Below, in pieces: positions 26,930 to 36,279 of a DNA stretch of 64,000 nt (positions within the stretch are counted from its first letter, which is position 1; each line of letters opens with the position of its first letter). A program made the translations under genes and the position numbers. Source of the stretch: Prochlorococcus marinus. GTDB lineage: Bacteria > Cyanobacteriota > Cyanobacteriia > PCC-6307 > Cyanobiaceae. A model generated the notes under the pieces. It was given only the letters and a program-made list of their open reading frames with translations, made no database searches and was not told the DNA's origin. The DNA is taken from assembly GCF_001180265.1 (NCBI RefSeq), contig NZ_CVSW01000063.1, forward strand, positions 26,123 to 90,122. The letters run 5' to 3'.

Positions 26930-27831
26930 TTTAAATCAAACAAATCATTTTCTTTTATGATTTGTTTGATTTGAATACAGATATCTTTATGAGTAGATTT
27001 ATTATTAGTAGCAACAATAATACCACTTTGATTAAAGTTAATTTTGTTGTATTCTAATTCCTCGTTTTCAAGATTTGTTATTCTACCTCCAGCAGCTTTT
27101 AGGATAGCTTCTGGCGCTGCAAAATCCCAATCTTTGGGAAAGCTTTCCCCACCAAGGCATACAGAAATATATATATCACTTTCGCCTCTTATAATTGAAG
27201 CGATTTTACATCCAATGCTACCCATTACAATTTTTTTCTTAAATTGAATTTTATCTATGAGTATATTTAATAATTGATTACGGTGATTTTTACTGGTAAC
27301 CAAAGTCATTTCATTTAAACTTTTTTTTTCTATTAGTGTTTTTTCTTCTTTAAATCCATTTCTTTTCTCACACCAAACCTTTTCTCCATCGGAAAACCAT
27401 AATTCGTTTTTATAAGGTATTAAAACCACTCCTAAGAAAGGTCTATTTCTATAGTTCAAAGCTAGGTGCATAGCATAATTCCCAGTCCCTTGAATAAAAT
27501 CCTTTGTTCCATCAAGAGGATCTAAAACCCAAAGCCAGTCTGAATACTTATTGAAGTGATTAGAATCTAAATTCAAATTTTCTTCACTCAAAATTTCCCA
27601 ACCAAAACGGGAATAATTCTGATTAATTCGTTGTATTATTTTTTCATTAACTCTTAAATCTGCCAAAGTGACGGGATTATTTTTATCCTTATATTGAATA
27701 ATATTTTCTTGATTTTTGTTTGTTTTTATTAAATTTGAATAATGAATCAAAATATCTGAGGCTTCCCAGCTGAAACTCCTCAAATCATCGATAATATTAT
27801 TAATATCTGCCCCAATTGGTAATTGAATCAC
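26926..27831 (-). CDS. cysQ: 3'(2'),5'-bisphosphate nucleotidase / inositol monophosphatase family (CysQ)
   Basis: 301 aa. Lithium-sensitive phosphatase fold: metal-binding [25 protein letters not shown] (the DPxDGT motif) and the C-terminal [15 protein letters not shown]. It would hydrolyse PAP from sulfate assimilation in the cytoplasm. GTG start at 27829-27831; no in-frame ATG is nearby. The gene is slightly longer than E. coli CysQ. Its start faces that of rsmI with only three bases between the preferred starts. Confidence 0.9.
   Translation of the reverse strand: MIQLPIGADINNIIDDLRSFSWEASDILIHYSNLIKTNKNQENIIQYKDKNNPVTLADLRVNEKIIQRINQNYSRFGWEILSEENLNLDSNHFNKYSDWLWVLDPLDGTKDFIQGTGNYAMHLALNYRNRPFLGVVLIPYKNELWFSDGEKVWCEKRNGFKEEKTLIEKKSLNEMTLVTSKNHRNQLLNILIDKIQFKKKIVMGSIGCKIASIIRGESDIYISVCLGGESFPKDWDFAAPEAILKAAGGRITNLENEELEYNKINFNQSGIIVATNNKSTHKDICIQIKQIIKENDLFDLN
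26933..26972. repeat. Perfect 16-bp inverted repeat at the pnp/cysQ convergence
   Basis: AAATCAAACAAATCAT (26933-26948) is exactly complementary to 26957-26972, with an eight-base T-rich loop between. It starts four bases after the pnp stop and codes for the last residues of CysQ on the other strand. No T-run follows the right arm, so it is not a standard terminator; it could still stop transcription or protect the pnp mRNA 3' end. Confidence 0.6.
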
Positions 27832-27834
27832 AAC

Positions 27835-28716
27835 ATGAATAATAATTCTTCATTATCTCATAGAGGGCAAGAACCAGAAAAAGGTATTTTATATTTAGTC
27901 GGCACGCCGATTGGAAACTTATCTGATATTTCTTTAAGGGCATTAAATATACTTAAAAATGTTTCTTTAGTAGCATGCGAAGACACTCGACAAACGAAAA
28001 AAATAATGACCAAGTACGGAATTTCAAATACCTTAATGAGTTTCAATCAATCTAATGCGATAAAAAAAATACCTCAAGTAATAAAACTTCTAAAAGAATC
28101 AAATGCTGTCGCACTTGTCAGTGATGCCGGCATGCCATCTATTTGCGATCCTGGCGAAGAATTAGCCAGAGAGGCAAAATTAAATGAAATAGAAATTATA
28201 TGTATTCCAGGGGCGTCAGCCTTATTAACAGCTCTGGTTTCAAGTGGTTACCCATCTTCAAAATTCATCTTTGAAGGTTTTCTTCCAAAAAAAGGATTAT
28301 TAAGAAAGAAATTGCTTTTAGAAATTAGTCAAAATAAAAAAACTACAATTTTTTTTGAAGCACCGCATCGTTTAAAAAAAACTTTAGATGAATTAAAAGA
28401 ATTTTGCGGAGGCACAAGAGAGATTACTGTAACAAAAGAATTGACAAAAAAGTTTGAAAAACATATTGGCTCAAATATTGATGAAGTAATAACTTATTTT
28501 GAAAAAGAAGAAGTTTTAGGAGAATTCACTATTGTTTTAAAAGGAATAAATTCCGATTCAAAAGATGAAATGAATAAGACAATTTTGAAAGAAGAATTAT
28601 ATGAACTAACTAATGCAGGCCTAAGTTTATCTGCCGCATCAAAATATTTAGCCAAAAAAAATAATATCTCTAAAAGTATCATTTATAATTTATCTAAATC
28701 CAATAAAATTATTTAA
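27835..28716 (+). CDS. rsmI: 16S rRNA (cytidine1402-2'-O)-methyltransferase RsmI
   Basis: About 293 aa. Tetrapyrrole-methylase-like fold with the RsmI signature LYLVGTPIGNLSDISLRAL, then ACEDTRQTKKIM, LVSDAGMPSICDPGEEL and GASALLTALVSSGYPS. It methylates C1402 of 16S rRNA using SAM. The ATG at 27835 is preferred over an in-frame TTG at 27823 that would overlap the divergent cysQ start. Confidence 0.96.
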   Translation: MNNNSSLSHRGQEPEKGILYLVGTPIGNLSDISLRALNILKNVSLVACEDTRQTKKIMTKYGISNTLMSFNQSNAIKKIPQVIKLLKESNAVALVSDAGMPSICDPGEELAREAKLNEIEIICIPGASALLTALVSSGYPSSKFIFEGFLPKKGLLRKKLLLEISQNKKTTIFFEAPHRLKKTLDELKEFCGGTREITVTKELTKKFEKHIGSNIDEVITYFEKEEVLGEFTIVLKGINSDSKDEMNKTILKEELYELTNAGLSLSAASKYLAKKNNISKSIIYNLSKSNKII

Positions 28717-28941
28717 ATGAGGATTTACTTTAATAAGATTATCTTTAATACAGTATTCAACTTATTATTATTTTTGTTTTTATTTATAGGACTTCAGAAT
28801 AGTACAAATAAAACAAAAATAAATCTATTTATTAATGAAACTATTAATTTACCAGTAGGTTTTAGTTTAGGAACAAGTTTTATACTAGGGTCTATTGCAG
28901 GAAGTTTTTTAAATTTTAATATTCTTAAGAAAAAGAACTAA
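28717..28941 (+). CDS. Small two-helix membrane protein, LapA-domain-like
   Basis: 74 aa. Two hydrophobic segments (about residues 8-25 and 44-66) separated by a polar stretch; the second has LGTSFILGSIAGSFLNF, which resembles the LapA (DUF1049) pattern. Function is unknown. The ATG follows the rsmI stop without any gap, so translation is likely coupled to rsmI. Confidence 0.65.
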   Translation: MRIYFNKIIFNTVFNLLLFLFLFIGLQNSTNKTKINLFINETINLPVGFSLGTSFILGSIAGSFLNFNILKKKN

Positions 28942-28945
28942 AAAA

Positions 28946-29548
28946 TTAAATTGTTATTAATTGTTCTTCGCTTACAATTCTAGAAATTCCTCGAGCGAGT
29001 AAAAGTGGGGCTACTATCTTAAAAACATTTGTATTAGGTACCTTAATTACTTTTTTATCCTTATTACAATTTCTTTTAGCAACTTTAATGTCAAAATAAA
29101 TTTGTATAGTTTTTCTATTCAAATCTTCTTCAGGTAGAAATTGCCAAGAAGGGAATTCTCGTAAAAACTTAGTTTCCAATTCAATATTTTTATCTACAAT
29201 CATGTATACAACTTGTGGAAAAACAATACTATCTAAAGGAACAGAAGACAAATCTTTTTGTTTCTCTTCATCAATTTGAAAATAAATTGGTTCTAATTCA
29301 TAAAAATCATTCTGAAAATTATTTGATTCTTGATTTTTGATTACTGAATTATCACTCACAAATTTATTATCATTAAGCTCACCCTTAGCTAGTAATTTAT
29401 ATTCATTTTCATTGATATTTTTCCTAAGATACTTATTTATAGTTGCTTTTGTATAACCGTAAGATTTAACTAAATTATTTATTTGAATTCCCGATTTAAA
29501 ATCATTCACTAAGGATATTATTTCATTTTGAGTAATCTTTTTTGGCAC
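28946..29548 (-). CDS. Putative DNA-binding (HTH) protein, 200 aa
   Basis: The N terminus ITQNEIISLVNDFKSGIQINNLVKSYGYTKATINKYLRKNI looks like a resolvase/transposase-type helix-turn-helix, followed by a charged linker and a C-terminal domain with DLSSVPLDSIVFPQVVYMIVDKNIELETKFLREFPSW and ARGISRIVSEEQLI. It is related to cyanobacterial conserved proteins I cannot name. There is no catalytic motif of a recombinase, so it may be a regulator. GTG start at 29546-29548. It sits just before the polysaccharide region. Confidence 0.65.
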   Translation of the reverse strand: MPKKITQNEIISLVNDFKSGIQINNLVKSYGYTKATINKYLRKNINENEYKLLAKGELNDNKFVSDNSVIKNQESNNFQNDFYELEPIYFQIDEEKQKDLSSVPLDSIVFPQVVYMIVDKNIELETKFLREFPSWQFLPEEDLNRKTIQIYFDIKVAKRNCNKDKKVIKVPNTNVFKIVAPLLLARGISRIVSEEQLITI

Positions 29549-29672
29549 TTCTTTAATCTTAAAGTAATTAGTATTTGATTTACTATTTAAGAAATATTTT
29601 AATTTATAAATAATTTGAAGTAAAGTAAAAATAGGTTAAAAATATGTTTGAAATCAAATTATTTTCGACTTT

Positions 29673-31277
29673 TTGATACTAAATATAATGAAAAAATTTA
29701 AAGAAAATTTTCTAAAAACTATTAAAAGATTGATTTTTCCAAATCATTTTTTATATATAGTTTTAATTTGTTTTCCGCTATTAATTTATTTTGGAGAGAA
29801 AAGTTTCATAGCTTTTGATGAAGGATACTACGCATTGCAAGGGAAATGGGTTTTAGACTATAACAATTGGATTACACCTCAATGGTTTGAGCATGTTCAA
29901 TTTGATAGAACTCCATTATTACCAGTTTTAATAGCTATCTCATATAAATTATTCGGAATTAGTTATTTTTCGGCGCATTTACCAGTATTTATTTCCACAT
30001 TAGTAGTTTTATATTTTACTTATAAAATACATGAATTTCTTATTGGGTATAAGTTACGATGGCTATCACCATTAATCCTAATAACAACTAGTTTATGGAT
30101 AAATTACACTCATTTAGCGACTCAAGATATTTTATTAGTAGCGATAGAAATTTTTGGAATATATTTTTTAATTGAATCTTCAGAGGATGCCAACAGATTT
30201 AAAGTCATCTTAAGTTCAATTTGGATAGGTTTATCCTTTTTCTTAAAGACTTATATGGTAGTAATACCATTTATAGCTATTTGTCCATATATTCTTATAC
30301 ACAAAAGAAATTTATTAACTAAAAAATATTTTTATTTAGGACTAATTTTAGGTTTTATTCCTGTAATTGTTTGGAGTATATTATCTTTCAAAATATATGG
30401 TTTAGATTTCTTTTATGGAATAAACAACAAGGTTTTAAGCTTGTCAAAAAACAATACATTTAGCCAACCTTTTTATTATTATTTGTGGAATTTACCAGTT
30501 TCATTTTTACCCTGGACACCATTTTGTTTTAATGGTTTGAGGTTAATAATGAAAAATTATAGTTCAAAAAAATTCTATTTTTTATTTATTTATCCTTTGT
30601 TATTAGTTTTTTTATTAAGTCTATTTAGTACTAAAATTCCCTATTACTCATTACAAGCATTCCCATTTCTGGCTATTTCAACAAGTTATGGTCTTTTAGA
30701 ATTTTCTTCTAATTTAAATTTGAAGAAAAAAAGAATTTTAAATAAAGTTTTATTTACAATTTTATTCATAATTATCGGAGGTTTTGTTTATTTTTTAATC
30801 AAAAAAAATAATATTCAAGAAGAAACAAATTTTTATATATTTATAAGTTTGCTTTCAATTATCGTTCTTATCTCCCCTCCATTGCTAATAAATATTTTTT
30901 CCCCGAGAAAATTGAGTTTATTTTCATTTTTGATAGGTCCTTACCTTACTACTCTTTTAGTAGTACAAACTGGCTTACTAAGTAATAGGAGTCCCGCAAT
31001 AAAAGTTGCTATCAATAATTTATATGATGCTGAATTAATTAGTGATAATGAAATATATGTCATTACACCAAAAGATATTAGTGGGAAAGAATTATCAGAA
31101 ATAATTAAAATAAATCTTTATTCAAAAAGTAAAATTAAAAGAGTTAATAACCCTAATGAAATCAAATCAAATCAACTTATATGGGTAACCAATAATGATG
31201 TTAAAAAATTTGAAAATTTAACAACTAAATTTAAAAGCAAAAAAATCTCTGAGTGGGTTCTTACAGAAAAATTTTAA
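29673..31277 (+). CDS. ArnT/PMT-like glycosyltransferase, GT39 superfamily
   Basis: 534 aa multi-pass membrane protein. The first periplasmic loop has the diagnostic AFDEGYYALQGKWVLDYNNWITPQW and VQFDRTPLLPVL, matching the DE and the R/K-PPL motifs of ArnT-type enzymes, which use polyprenyl-phosphate sugars. It is a second member of the family in the window, with a smaller C-terminal soluble part than the gene at 12317-14122. An ATG three residues downstream (MKKF) may be the real start. It lies just upstream of the tRNA-Arg. Confidence 0.87.
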   Translation: MILNIMKKFKENFLKTIKRLIFPNHFLYIVLICFPLLIYFGEKSFIAFDEGYYALQGKWVLDYNNWITPQWFEHVQFDRTPLLPVLIAISYKLFGISYFSAHLPVFISTLVVLYFTYKIHEFLIGYKLRWLSPLILITTSLWINYTHLATQDILLVAIEIFGIYFLIESSEDANRFKVILSSIWIGLSFFLKTYMVVIPFIAICPYILIHKRNLLTKKYFYLGLILGFIPVIVWSILSFKIYGLDFFYGINNKVLSLSKNNTFSQPFYYYLWNLPVSFLPWTPFCFNGLRLIMKNYSSKKFYFLFIYPLLLVFLLSLFSTKIPYYSLQAFPFLAISTSYGLLEFSSNLNLKKKRILNKVLFTILFIIIGGFVYFLIKKNNIQEETNFYIFISLLSIIVLISPPLLINIFSPRKLSLFSFLIGPYLTTLLVVQTGLLSNRSPAIKVAINNLYDAELISDNEIYVITPKDISGKELSEIIKINLYSKSKIKRVNNPNEIKSNQLIWVTNNDVKKFENLTTKFKSKKISEWVLTEKF

Positions 31278-31382
31278 TTTTCAAATTTCTTTATTAAACA
31301 ATTTCTTTATTGTGTAAGTATTTCTAAAGGTAATTTAAGAGTTGAACAGATTTCTCCTTTAGATTAAAATTGAATCTATTGA

Positions 31383-31456
<74 letters not shown>

Positions 31457-31583
31457 TTTAAAAAATTAAATTGAATTCAACTAAATTTGATAGAAAAGTG
31501 TGAATATTGATTATTTCCATTTATTAAATATATTTAGTTAATTTTTTAAGCCAAATAATTAATTAAAATTTTTTTAATTATAA

Positions 31584-32429
31584 TTAAGTAATTTTAGCAA
31601 CTATTCTCTCGAAGTCAGTTACTCTGAGTTCCTTCTCACCAAAAATTAAATTGCCTTTACCCTGAAATTTTTCCCACCATTCTCTAGCAAAATCTTTTAG
31701 CTTAGTACCCTTGCCATTCCCAATATTCTCGACGAAAAAATTATCAGAATTATTTATTAACTTCTCATAAGCATGTAAAAGTTTTTTTGCAACATCTTTT
31801 ACTTCTATGAAGTCTCTAATTTGATTTCCATGAGACATATGAAAATCTTTTCCACTTAATGCAGCTTTTCTTAAAGAGGGCCAAAATCTGTTCTCATTCT
31901 CTCCATCACCATATACTTGAAAAATTCTTTGATAAGAAACATTTATATTATTTAATCGGCAAAATTCCTTAATCATATAAAAACTCATTACTTTTGATGA
32001 TGGATAGGCACCTACAGGAATTAATGGAGCTGTTGGAGGAATAAATTTAAAAGCATTAGAACTTTCCCCATACTCAAATGCAGTTCCAGCAATTAAAAAT
32101 TTATCTATACCTAATAATGCACATTTTTGAAAAAATTTTAATGTATCAAGACAATTAATTTTGATATACGTTTCCAACTTATCGTAGGGCGCATTAGGAC
32201 AATGAGATGCTAAGTGGATAACACTTTCACAGTTTTCAAGAAATTCAGTTTTGATTTGACATAAAGAACAATTATTTAACCAAATAAGATTTCTATGTAA
32301 GAATTTGTTCTGATTTCCAGTCGTTCTTGTGGGGGCAATCACAATATATCCTTTTTCTAACAATAATTTTGCTAATTGGGAGCCTATAAATCCTGATGCA
32401 CCAGTCATAAATATTTTTTTATTTACCAT
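31584..32429 (-). CDS. NAD(P)-dependent nucleotide-sugar epimerase/dehydratase
   Basis: 281 aa extended short-chain dehydrogenase/reductase. N-terminal GASGFIGSQLAKLLLEKGY binds the cofactor, and YPSSK (about residues 143-147) gives the catalytic Tyr/Lys; KVYGDGE-type IFQVYGDGENENRFWPSL is also typical. Product sugar is unknown. The C-terminal part ends early (the last strand-helix after VTDFERIVAKIT), slightly shorter than the 310-330 aa usual in the family. It is isolated, downstream of the tRNA-Arg on the other strand. Confidence 0.85.
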   Translation of the reverse strand: MVNKKIFMTGASGFIGSQLAKLLLEKGYIVIAPTRTTGNQNKFLHRNLIWLNNCSLCQIKTEFLENCESVIHLASHCPNAPYDKLETYIKINCLDTLKFFQKCALLGIDKFLIAGTAFEYGESSNAFKFIPPTAPLIPVGAYPSSKVMSFYMIKEFCRLNNINVSYQRIFQVYGDGENENRFWPSLRKAALSGKDFHMSHGNQIRDFIEVKDVAKKLLHAYEKLINNSDNFFVENIGNGKGTKLKDFAREWWEKFQGKGNLIFGEKELRVTDFERIVAKIT

Positions 32430-32616
32430 GGCAAATTTTAAATCTACAAATTTAAATAATATAAATAATTAAAAATAAAATGACAACACATAAATTTTTA
32501 TTTATTCTCTCTAATCAATAGAAATCTATAATTTTGTAGTTAAAGTTAAGCAAAGTTAAAAAACTTATATGCTAAATTTAACTTAAGAATTTTATATTGC
32601 GTATTTATATTTATGT

Positions 32617-33894
32617 ATGTATATGAATTCTAAAAATTTATCTTCTTTTAAAAAAATTAATTATATTTCATTATCTTTTAAAATAGGTATATTCTTTTTA
32701 GTTTCAGCTCCTGCTATATCTACCATATTTTTAATATTCTCTTCAATAGGAGGTTTCATTCTTCAAAAGGGAAAAATCTTAAATGATAAGTTTAATATTT
32801 TTTTATTTTTTATTTCTTTATTAATTTTATTAGTTACTATCTATCAAACTTTTTTTGGGGAAATACCCTATGTAAGTTGGACCCATTCTTTGAGTTGGAT
32901 TGGACTTTTTAATTGGATACCTTTATTTTTTTGTTACATTGGATTCCAACCATTTCTCAACTCAAAAGATTCTCGAAGAATTATTTCTTTAATATTCTTA
33001 TTAGGTACAGTTCCTTTACTCATTAGTGGGTTACTCCAATATTTTTTTAAGATTTATGGACCTTTTGATGCACTCAATGGTCTTGTTATTTGGTATTCAA
33101 GGCCTTTAGAACCTGATGAAGGGTTGACAGGATTATTTAATAATAGAAATTATGCTGGTGCCTGGTTAAGTATAATTACCCCATTTTCAATAGCTTATTT
33201 ATTAGAAAAAAGGGATATAAAAAAAAGAATAATATCTCTAATACCTTTATTAATTATATTATTAACGACTTTTCTCACCTTCTCAAGGAGTGCCTGGCTA
33301 AATGCAGGTATAAGTTTATTATTATTAATTGGCAAGTCTTCCATTATATTTTTGATCTCGGTATGTTTTTTATTTTTTTTATTAAGTTTAAGTTGTTTTG
33401 GAAATTTAAATATTTTAAATATAAGTTCTTTATTTGATAGTTCTATATATTACAGATTTTGCTCCAAATTTTCTGAATTCGGTTTTTCAAATTCCCACAG
33501 ACTCATAATATTTGAAAATGCTCTAAAACTAATAAAAAGCAAACCTTTAATTGGTTATGGGGCATCATCATTTGCGACTTTATATTTTATAAATACTGGA
33601 AGGAGTACAACGCACACTCATAACATACTGATGGATTTAGCCATAAATTATGGTTTGCCAGTCTCAATTTTAATTGGCTCTTTTGTAATCAAACTTATAA
33701 TTGAAAGCTTTAGAGAAATTTATTTAAATAAACAAAAATTATTTTCTTTTTTTGATAAAGCTTGGTGGGCTTCCTGCTTCATTATGATGATTTCACATTT
33801 ATATGATAATACTTACTATGACTTAAGAATAAGTATTTCTTGCTGGGTATTACTAGCTGGGCTAAGAAATATCATAAGAACTAAAAAAAAATAA
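32617..33894 (+). CDS. O-antigen ligase/polymerase family protein (Wzy_C)
   Basis: 425 aa with about eleven hydrophobic helices. The Wzy_C signature is seen: LTGLFNNRNYAGAWLSIITPF, FSRSAWLNAGISLLLLIG, and the large loop GYGASSFATLYF..STTHTHNILMDLAINYGLP, where the His is conserved in WaaL ligases. It would polymerise or ligate glycan repeat units on the periplasmic face of the inner membrane. WaaL versus Wzy cannot be told from sequence alone. The start may be the second ATG (residue 3). Confidence 0.87.
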   Translation: MYMNSKNLSSFKKINYISLSFKIGIFFLVSAPAISTIFLIFSSIGGFILQKGKILNDKFNIFLFFISLLILLVTIYQTFFGEIPYVSWTHSLSWIGLFNWIPLFFCYIGFQPFLNSKDSRRIISLIFLLGTVPLLISGLLQYFFKIYGPFDALNGLVIWYSRPLEPDEGLTGLFNNRNYAGAWLSIITPFSIAYLLEKRDIKKRIISLIPLLIILLTTFLTFSRSAWLNAGISLLLLIGKSSIIFLISVCFLFFLLSLSCFGNLNILNISSLFDSSIYYRFCSKFSEFGFSNSHRLIIFENALKLIKSKPLIGYGASSFATLYFINTGRSTTHTHNILMDLAINYGLPVSILIGSFVIKLIIESFREIYLNKQKLFSFFDKAWWASCFIMMISHLYDNTYYDLRISISCWVLLAGLRNIIRTKKK

Positions 33895-33974
33895 TTTATT
33901 AATTTTTTATAAATAGACTTTAGAAATACTCATTTAGTTATTATTTTAAATGTATGTGAAAATCAACTATAACT

Positions 33975-34967
33975 TTGTCTGCACTAACTAATTATTTACT
34001 GATTGAAGCTGAAGCCATAGCAAATACAGCAAAAAAGCTTGATGAAAGTGAAGTAGAGACTGCCTTCAAGATATTAAAAAGCTGTTTTAAAAATAAAGGC
34101 AAATTAATCACTTCTGGAGTTGGGAAAAGTGGTATAGTTGCTCGAAAAATAGCAGCAACATTCTCATCATTAGGTATAACTGCAATATATTTAAATCCTC
34201 TTGACGCTCTCCATGGCGACTTAGGAATAGCAGCCCAAAATGACGTCGCAATACTCCTATCAAATAGTGGAGAAACAAAAGAAATAATTGAAATAATTCC
34301 TCATTTGAAGGCCAGAGAAATTAAATGTATAGGTATTATTGGAAGAAAAAATTCAAATATTTTTAAAGCATGCGATGTATTTCTTGATAGCTCTGTTGAC
34401 AGGGAGTCGTGCCCTTTAAATCTAGCCCCTACGACAAGTACATCAGTAGCTTTAGCTATCGGTGATGCTTTGGCAACTGTCTGGATAGAGAGAGAAAAAG
34501 TTTCTAGAAAAGACTTTGCCAATAATCATCCTGCAGGTAATTTAGGAAAACAATTAACACTGCAAGCCCAAGATCTAATGATACCATCAACCTCAATAAA
34601 ATTCTTAAACCCAGAAGAAGGTTTAATGCAGATAATAGAGTATTTGACTAAAGATGGAATGGGAGCATGTTGTGTCAGTAAAGATAATGAAACAAAAAAA
34701 ATAATTGGTTTAATTACTGATGGTGATCTTAGGAGGGGACTTAAAAAACATCCCTCAAACGAATGGTCTAAACTTAGAGCAAAAGACTTGATGACGTGCG
34801 ATCCAATAACCATCTCAAAAAAGACTTTAGCCATTGAGGCATTAAAACTTATGGAAAACAATCGGAAAAAAAGTATTGGGATTCTTCCTATTGTCAACAA
34901 AGATATGATTTGCCTTGGGTTATTAAGGTTGCATGATTTAATTCAGTCCGGATTAAGTAACTCTTAA
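33975..34967 (+). CDS. kdsD: Arabinose-5-phosphate isomerase KdsD
   Basis: 330 aa. A SIS sugar-isomerase domain (about residues 35-170; GKLITSGVGKSGIVARKIAATFSSLG, LHGDLG, LLSNSGETKEI) is followed by two CBS repeats (about 205-325), the KdsD/KpsF layout. It makes D-arabinose 5-phosphate from ribulose 5-phosphate, the first committed step to Kdo. TTG start at 33975; a TGA lies just upstream and no ATG is near. The kdsC ATG follows its stop with no gap. Confidence 0.95.
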   Translation: MSALTNYLLIEAEAIANTAKKLDESEVETAFKILKSCFKNKGKLITSGVGKSGIVARKIAATFSSLGITAIYLNPLDALHGDLGIAAQNDVAILLSNSGETKEIIEIIPHLKAREIKCIGIIGRKNSNIFKACDVFLDSSVDRESCPLNLAPTTSTSVALAIGDALATVWIEREKVSRKDFANNHPAGNLGKQLTLQAQDLMIPSTSIKFLNPEEGLMQIIEYLTKDGMGACCVSKDNETKKIIGLITDGDLRRGLKKHPSNEWSKLRAKDLMTCDPITISKKTLAIEALKLMENNRKKSIGILPIVNKDMICLGLLRLHDLIQSGLSNS

Positions 34968-35513
34968 ATGTTTTTCAAACTCAATTCAATTAAAAAAAAA
35001 CTAAAGTCAATTAAACTTTTAGTGCTTGATGTAGATGGAGTTTTAACTGATGGAAAAATTTATATTAATTCTAATGGAGATGAAATCAAGAAGTTCAATG
35101 TTAAAGACGGCCTTGGAATAAAATTACTTCAAGAATCAAATATTGAAATTGCACTAGTAAGTGGAGGCAGCCCAAAAAGTGCGATTCACAGAGCAGATCA
35201 ATTAAAAATCAAAAATTGTTTTTTTAACGTTAAGGATAAAAAGAATATTGTTTATAAATTAATTAAAATCATGAAATTAGAAAATCATCAAGTTTTATAT
35301 GTTGGCGATGATCTAAATGATTTATGTGTCAAAAATATAGTTGGGATTTTTGCAACACCAAAAGACGCCACAAAAATTGTAAAAAATCAAGCAGACTTAG
35401 TACTTTCCAATAATGGAGGTGATGGAGCGATAAGAGAAATTGCTGAAATACTTTTAAAAGATAAGCAAAACTACAAGAAAATTTTGATTAATGGTTGGAT
35501 AAATAAAAACTAA
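34968..35513 (+). CDS. kdsC: 3-deoxy-D-manno-octulosonate 8-phosphate phosphatase KdsC
   Basis: 181 aa C0-type HAD phosphatase. DVDGVLTDGKIYI carries the two catalytic aspartates, ALVSGGSPKSA is motif II and YVGDDLNDLC is motif IV. It removes phosphate from Kdo-8-P to release Kdo. Directly coupled to kdsD; converges with kdsB across three bases. Confidence 0.95.
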   Translation: MFFKLNSIKKKLKSIKLLVLDVDGVLTDGKIYINSNGDEIKKFNVKDGLGIKLLQESNIEIALVSGGSPKSAIHRADQLKIKNCFFNVKDKKNIVYKLIKIMKLENHQVLYVGDDLNDLCVKNIVGIFATPKDATKIVKNQADLVLSNNGGDGAIREIAEILLKDKQNYKKILINGWINKN

Positions 35514-35516
35514 AGG

Positions 35517-36278
35517 TTATTTATCCATAAAAATCTTTCTAGCATGAAACAATTGTTCTTTTGTATCGATAGAAATAAAATTGCCTTCAACTTCAAATCC
35601 ATGAAATTTAATACCAGAATCGATCAACCTCAACTGCTCTAATTTTTCAAGTTTTTCTAGGTTTGATTCTGGTAAGGACTCCCATCTCATCAAGATATCT
35701 CCCCTGTAACCATAAATCCCGACATGCCCCCAATATTGACATTTCCTTGACCAATTTTCCTTTTTTTCATCTCTAATAAAAGGTAGTGCCGATCTAGAAA
35801 AATAGATAATTTCTTTATTATTAGAAATGAGTGTTTTAACTAAATTTGGATTATGTATATCTTGATTATAAATTTTATATATTGGAGTAACTACTTCAGG
35901 AAGTCTATCTTTACTAGAAGAAAATTCAATTAATTTATCAATAATTTTGGGGTCAATAAAAGGTTGATCTCCTTGTACATTAATAATTAGAGTTTCTTCT
36001 GGAGATTTTTTGCCTAATAATTTTTCTATTATTGATGCGATTCTTGCACTACCAGAGCTACATTTCTTACTAGTAAGAAAACCATTAAATCCCCATTTTT
36101 CTGCTTTTTTCAAAAGACTTTCATCATCACAACAAAGGAAAAGATTATCTGATAATTTCGATAATGAACATTGTTCTAAGACTCTCTGGATCATTGGCTT
36201 GCCGCCAATATCACACAAAACTTTATTAGGTAATCTAGAAGATTCTAGCCTAGCAGGAACTGCAATAATAACGTACAT
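35517..36278 (-). CDS. kdsB: CMP-Kdo synthetase (3-deoxy-manno-octulosonate cytidylyltransferase)
   Basis: 253 aa. VIIAVPARLESSRLPNKVLCDIGGKPMIQRV is the nucleotidyltransferase N terminus; INVQGDQPFIDP is the metal/CTP-binding stretch and SIDTKEQLFHARKI the C-terminal signature. It activates Kdo with CTP. It lies one base after the stop of the GT8-like gene on the same strand, forming a two-gene unit. Confidence 0.96.
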   Translation of the reverse strand: MYVIIAVPARLESSRLPNKVLCDIGGKPMIQRVLEQCSLSKLSDNLFLCCDDESLLKKAEKWGFNGFLTSKKCSSGSARIASIIEKLLGKKSPEETLIINVQGDQPFIDPKIIDKLIEFSSSKDRLPEVVTPIYKIYNQDIHNPNLVKTLISNNKEIIYFSRSALPFIRDEKKENWSRKCQYWGHVGIYGYRGDILMRWESLPESNLEKLEKLEQLRLIDSGIKFHGFEVEGNFISIDTKEQLFHARKIFMDK

Positions 36279-36279
36279 A

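Noticed and set aside
27823..27834. TTG start of rsmI overlapping the cysQ start
   Set aside because: An ATG four codons downstream avoids the overlap and still precedes the conserved LYLVGTPIGN motif.
28946..29548. Transposase or resolvase remnant
   Set aside because: Only the helix-turn-helix resembles such enzymes; no catalytic residues or terminal repeats are seen.
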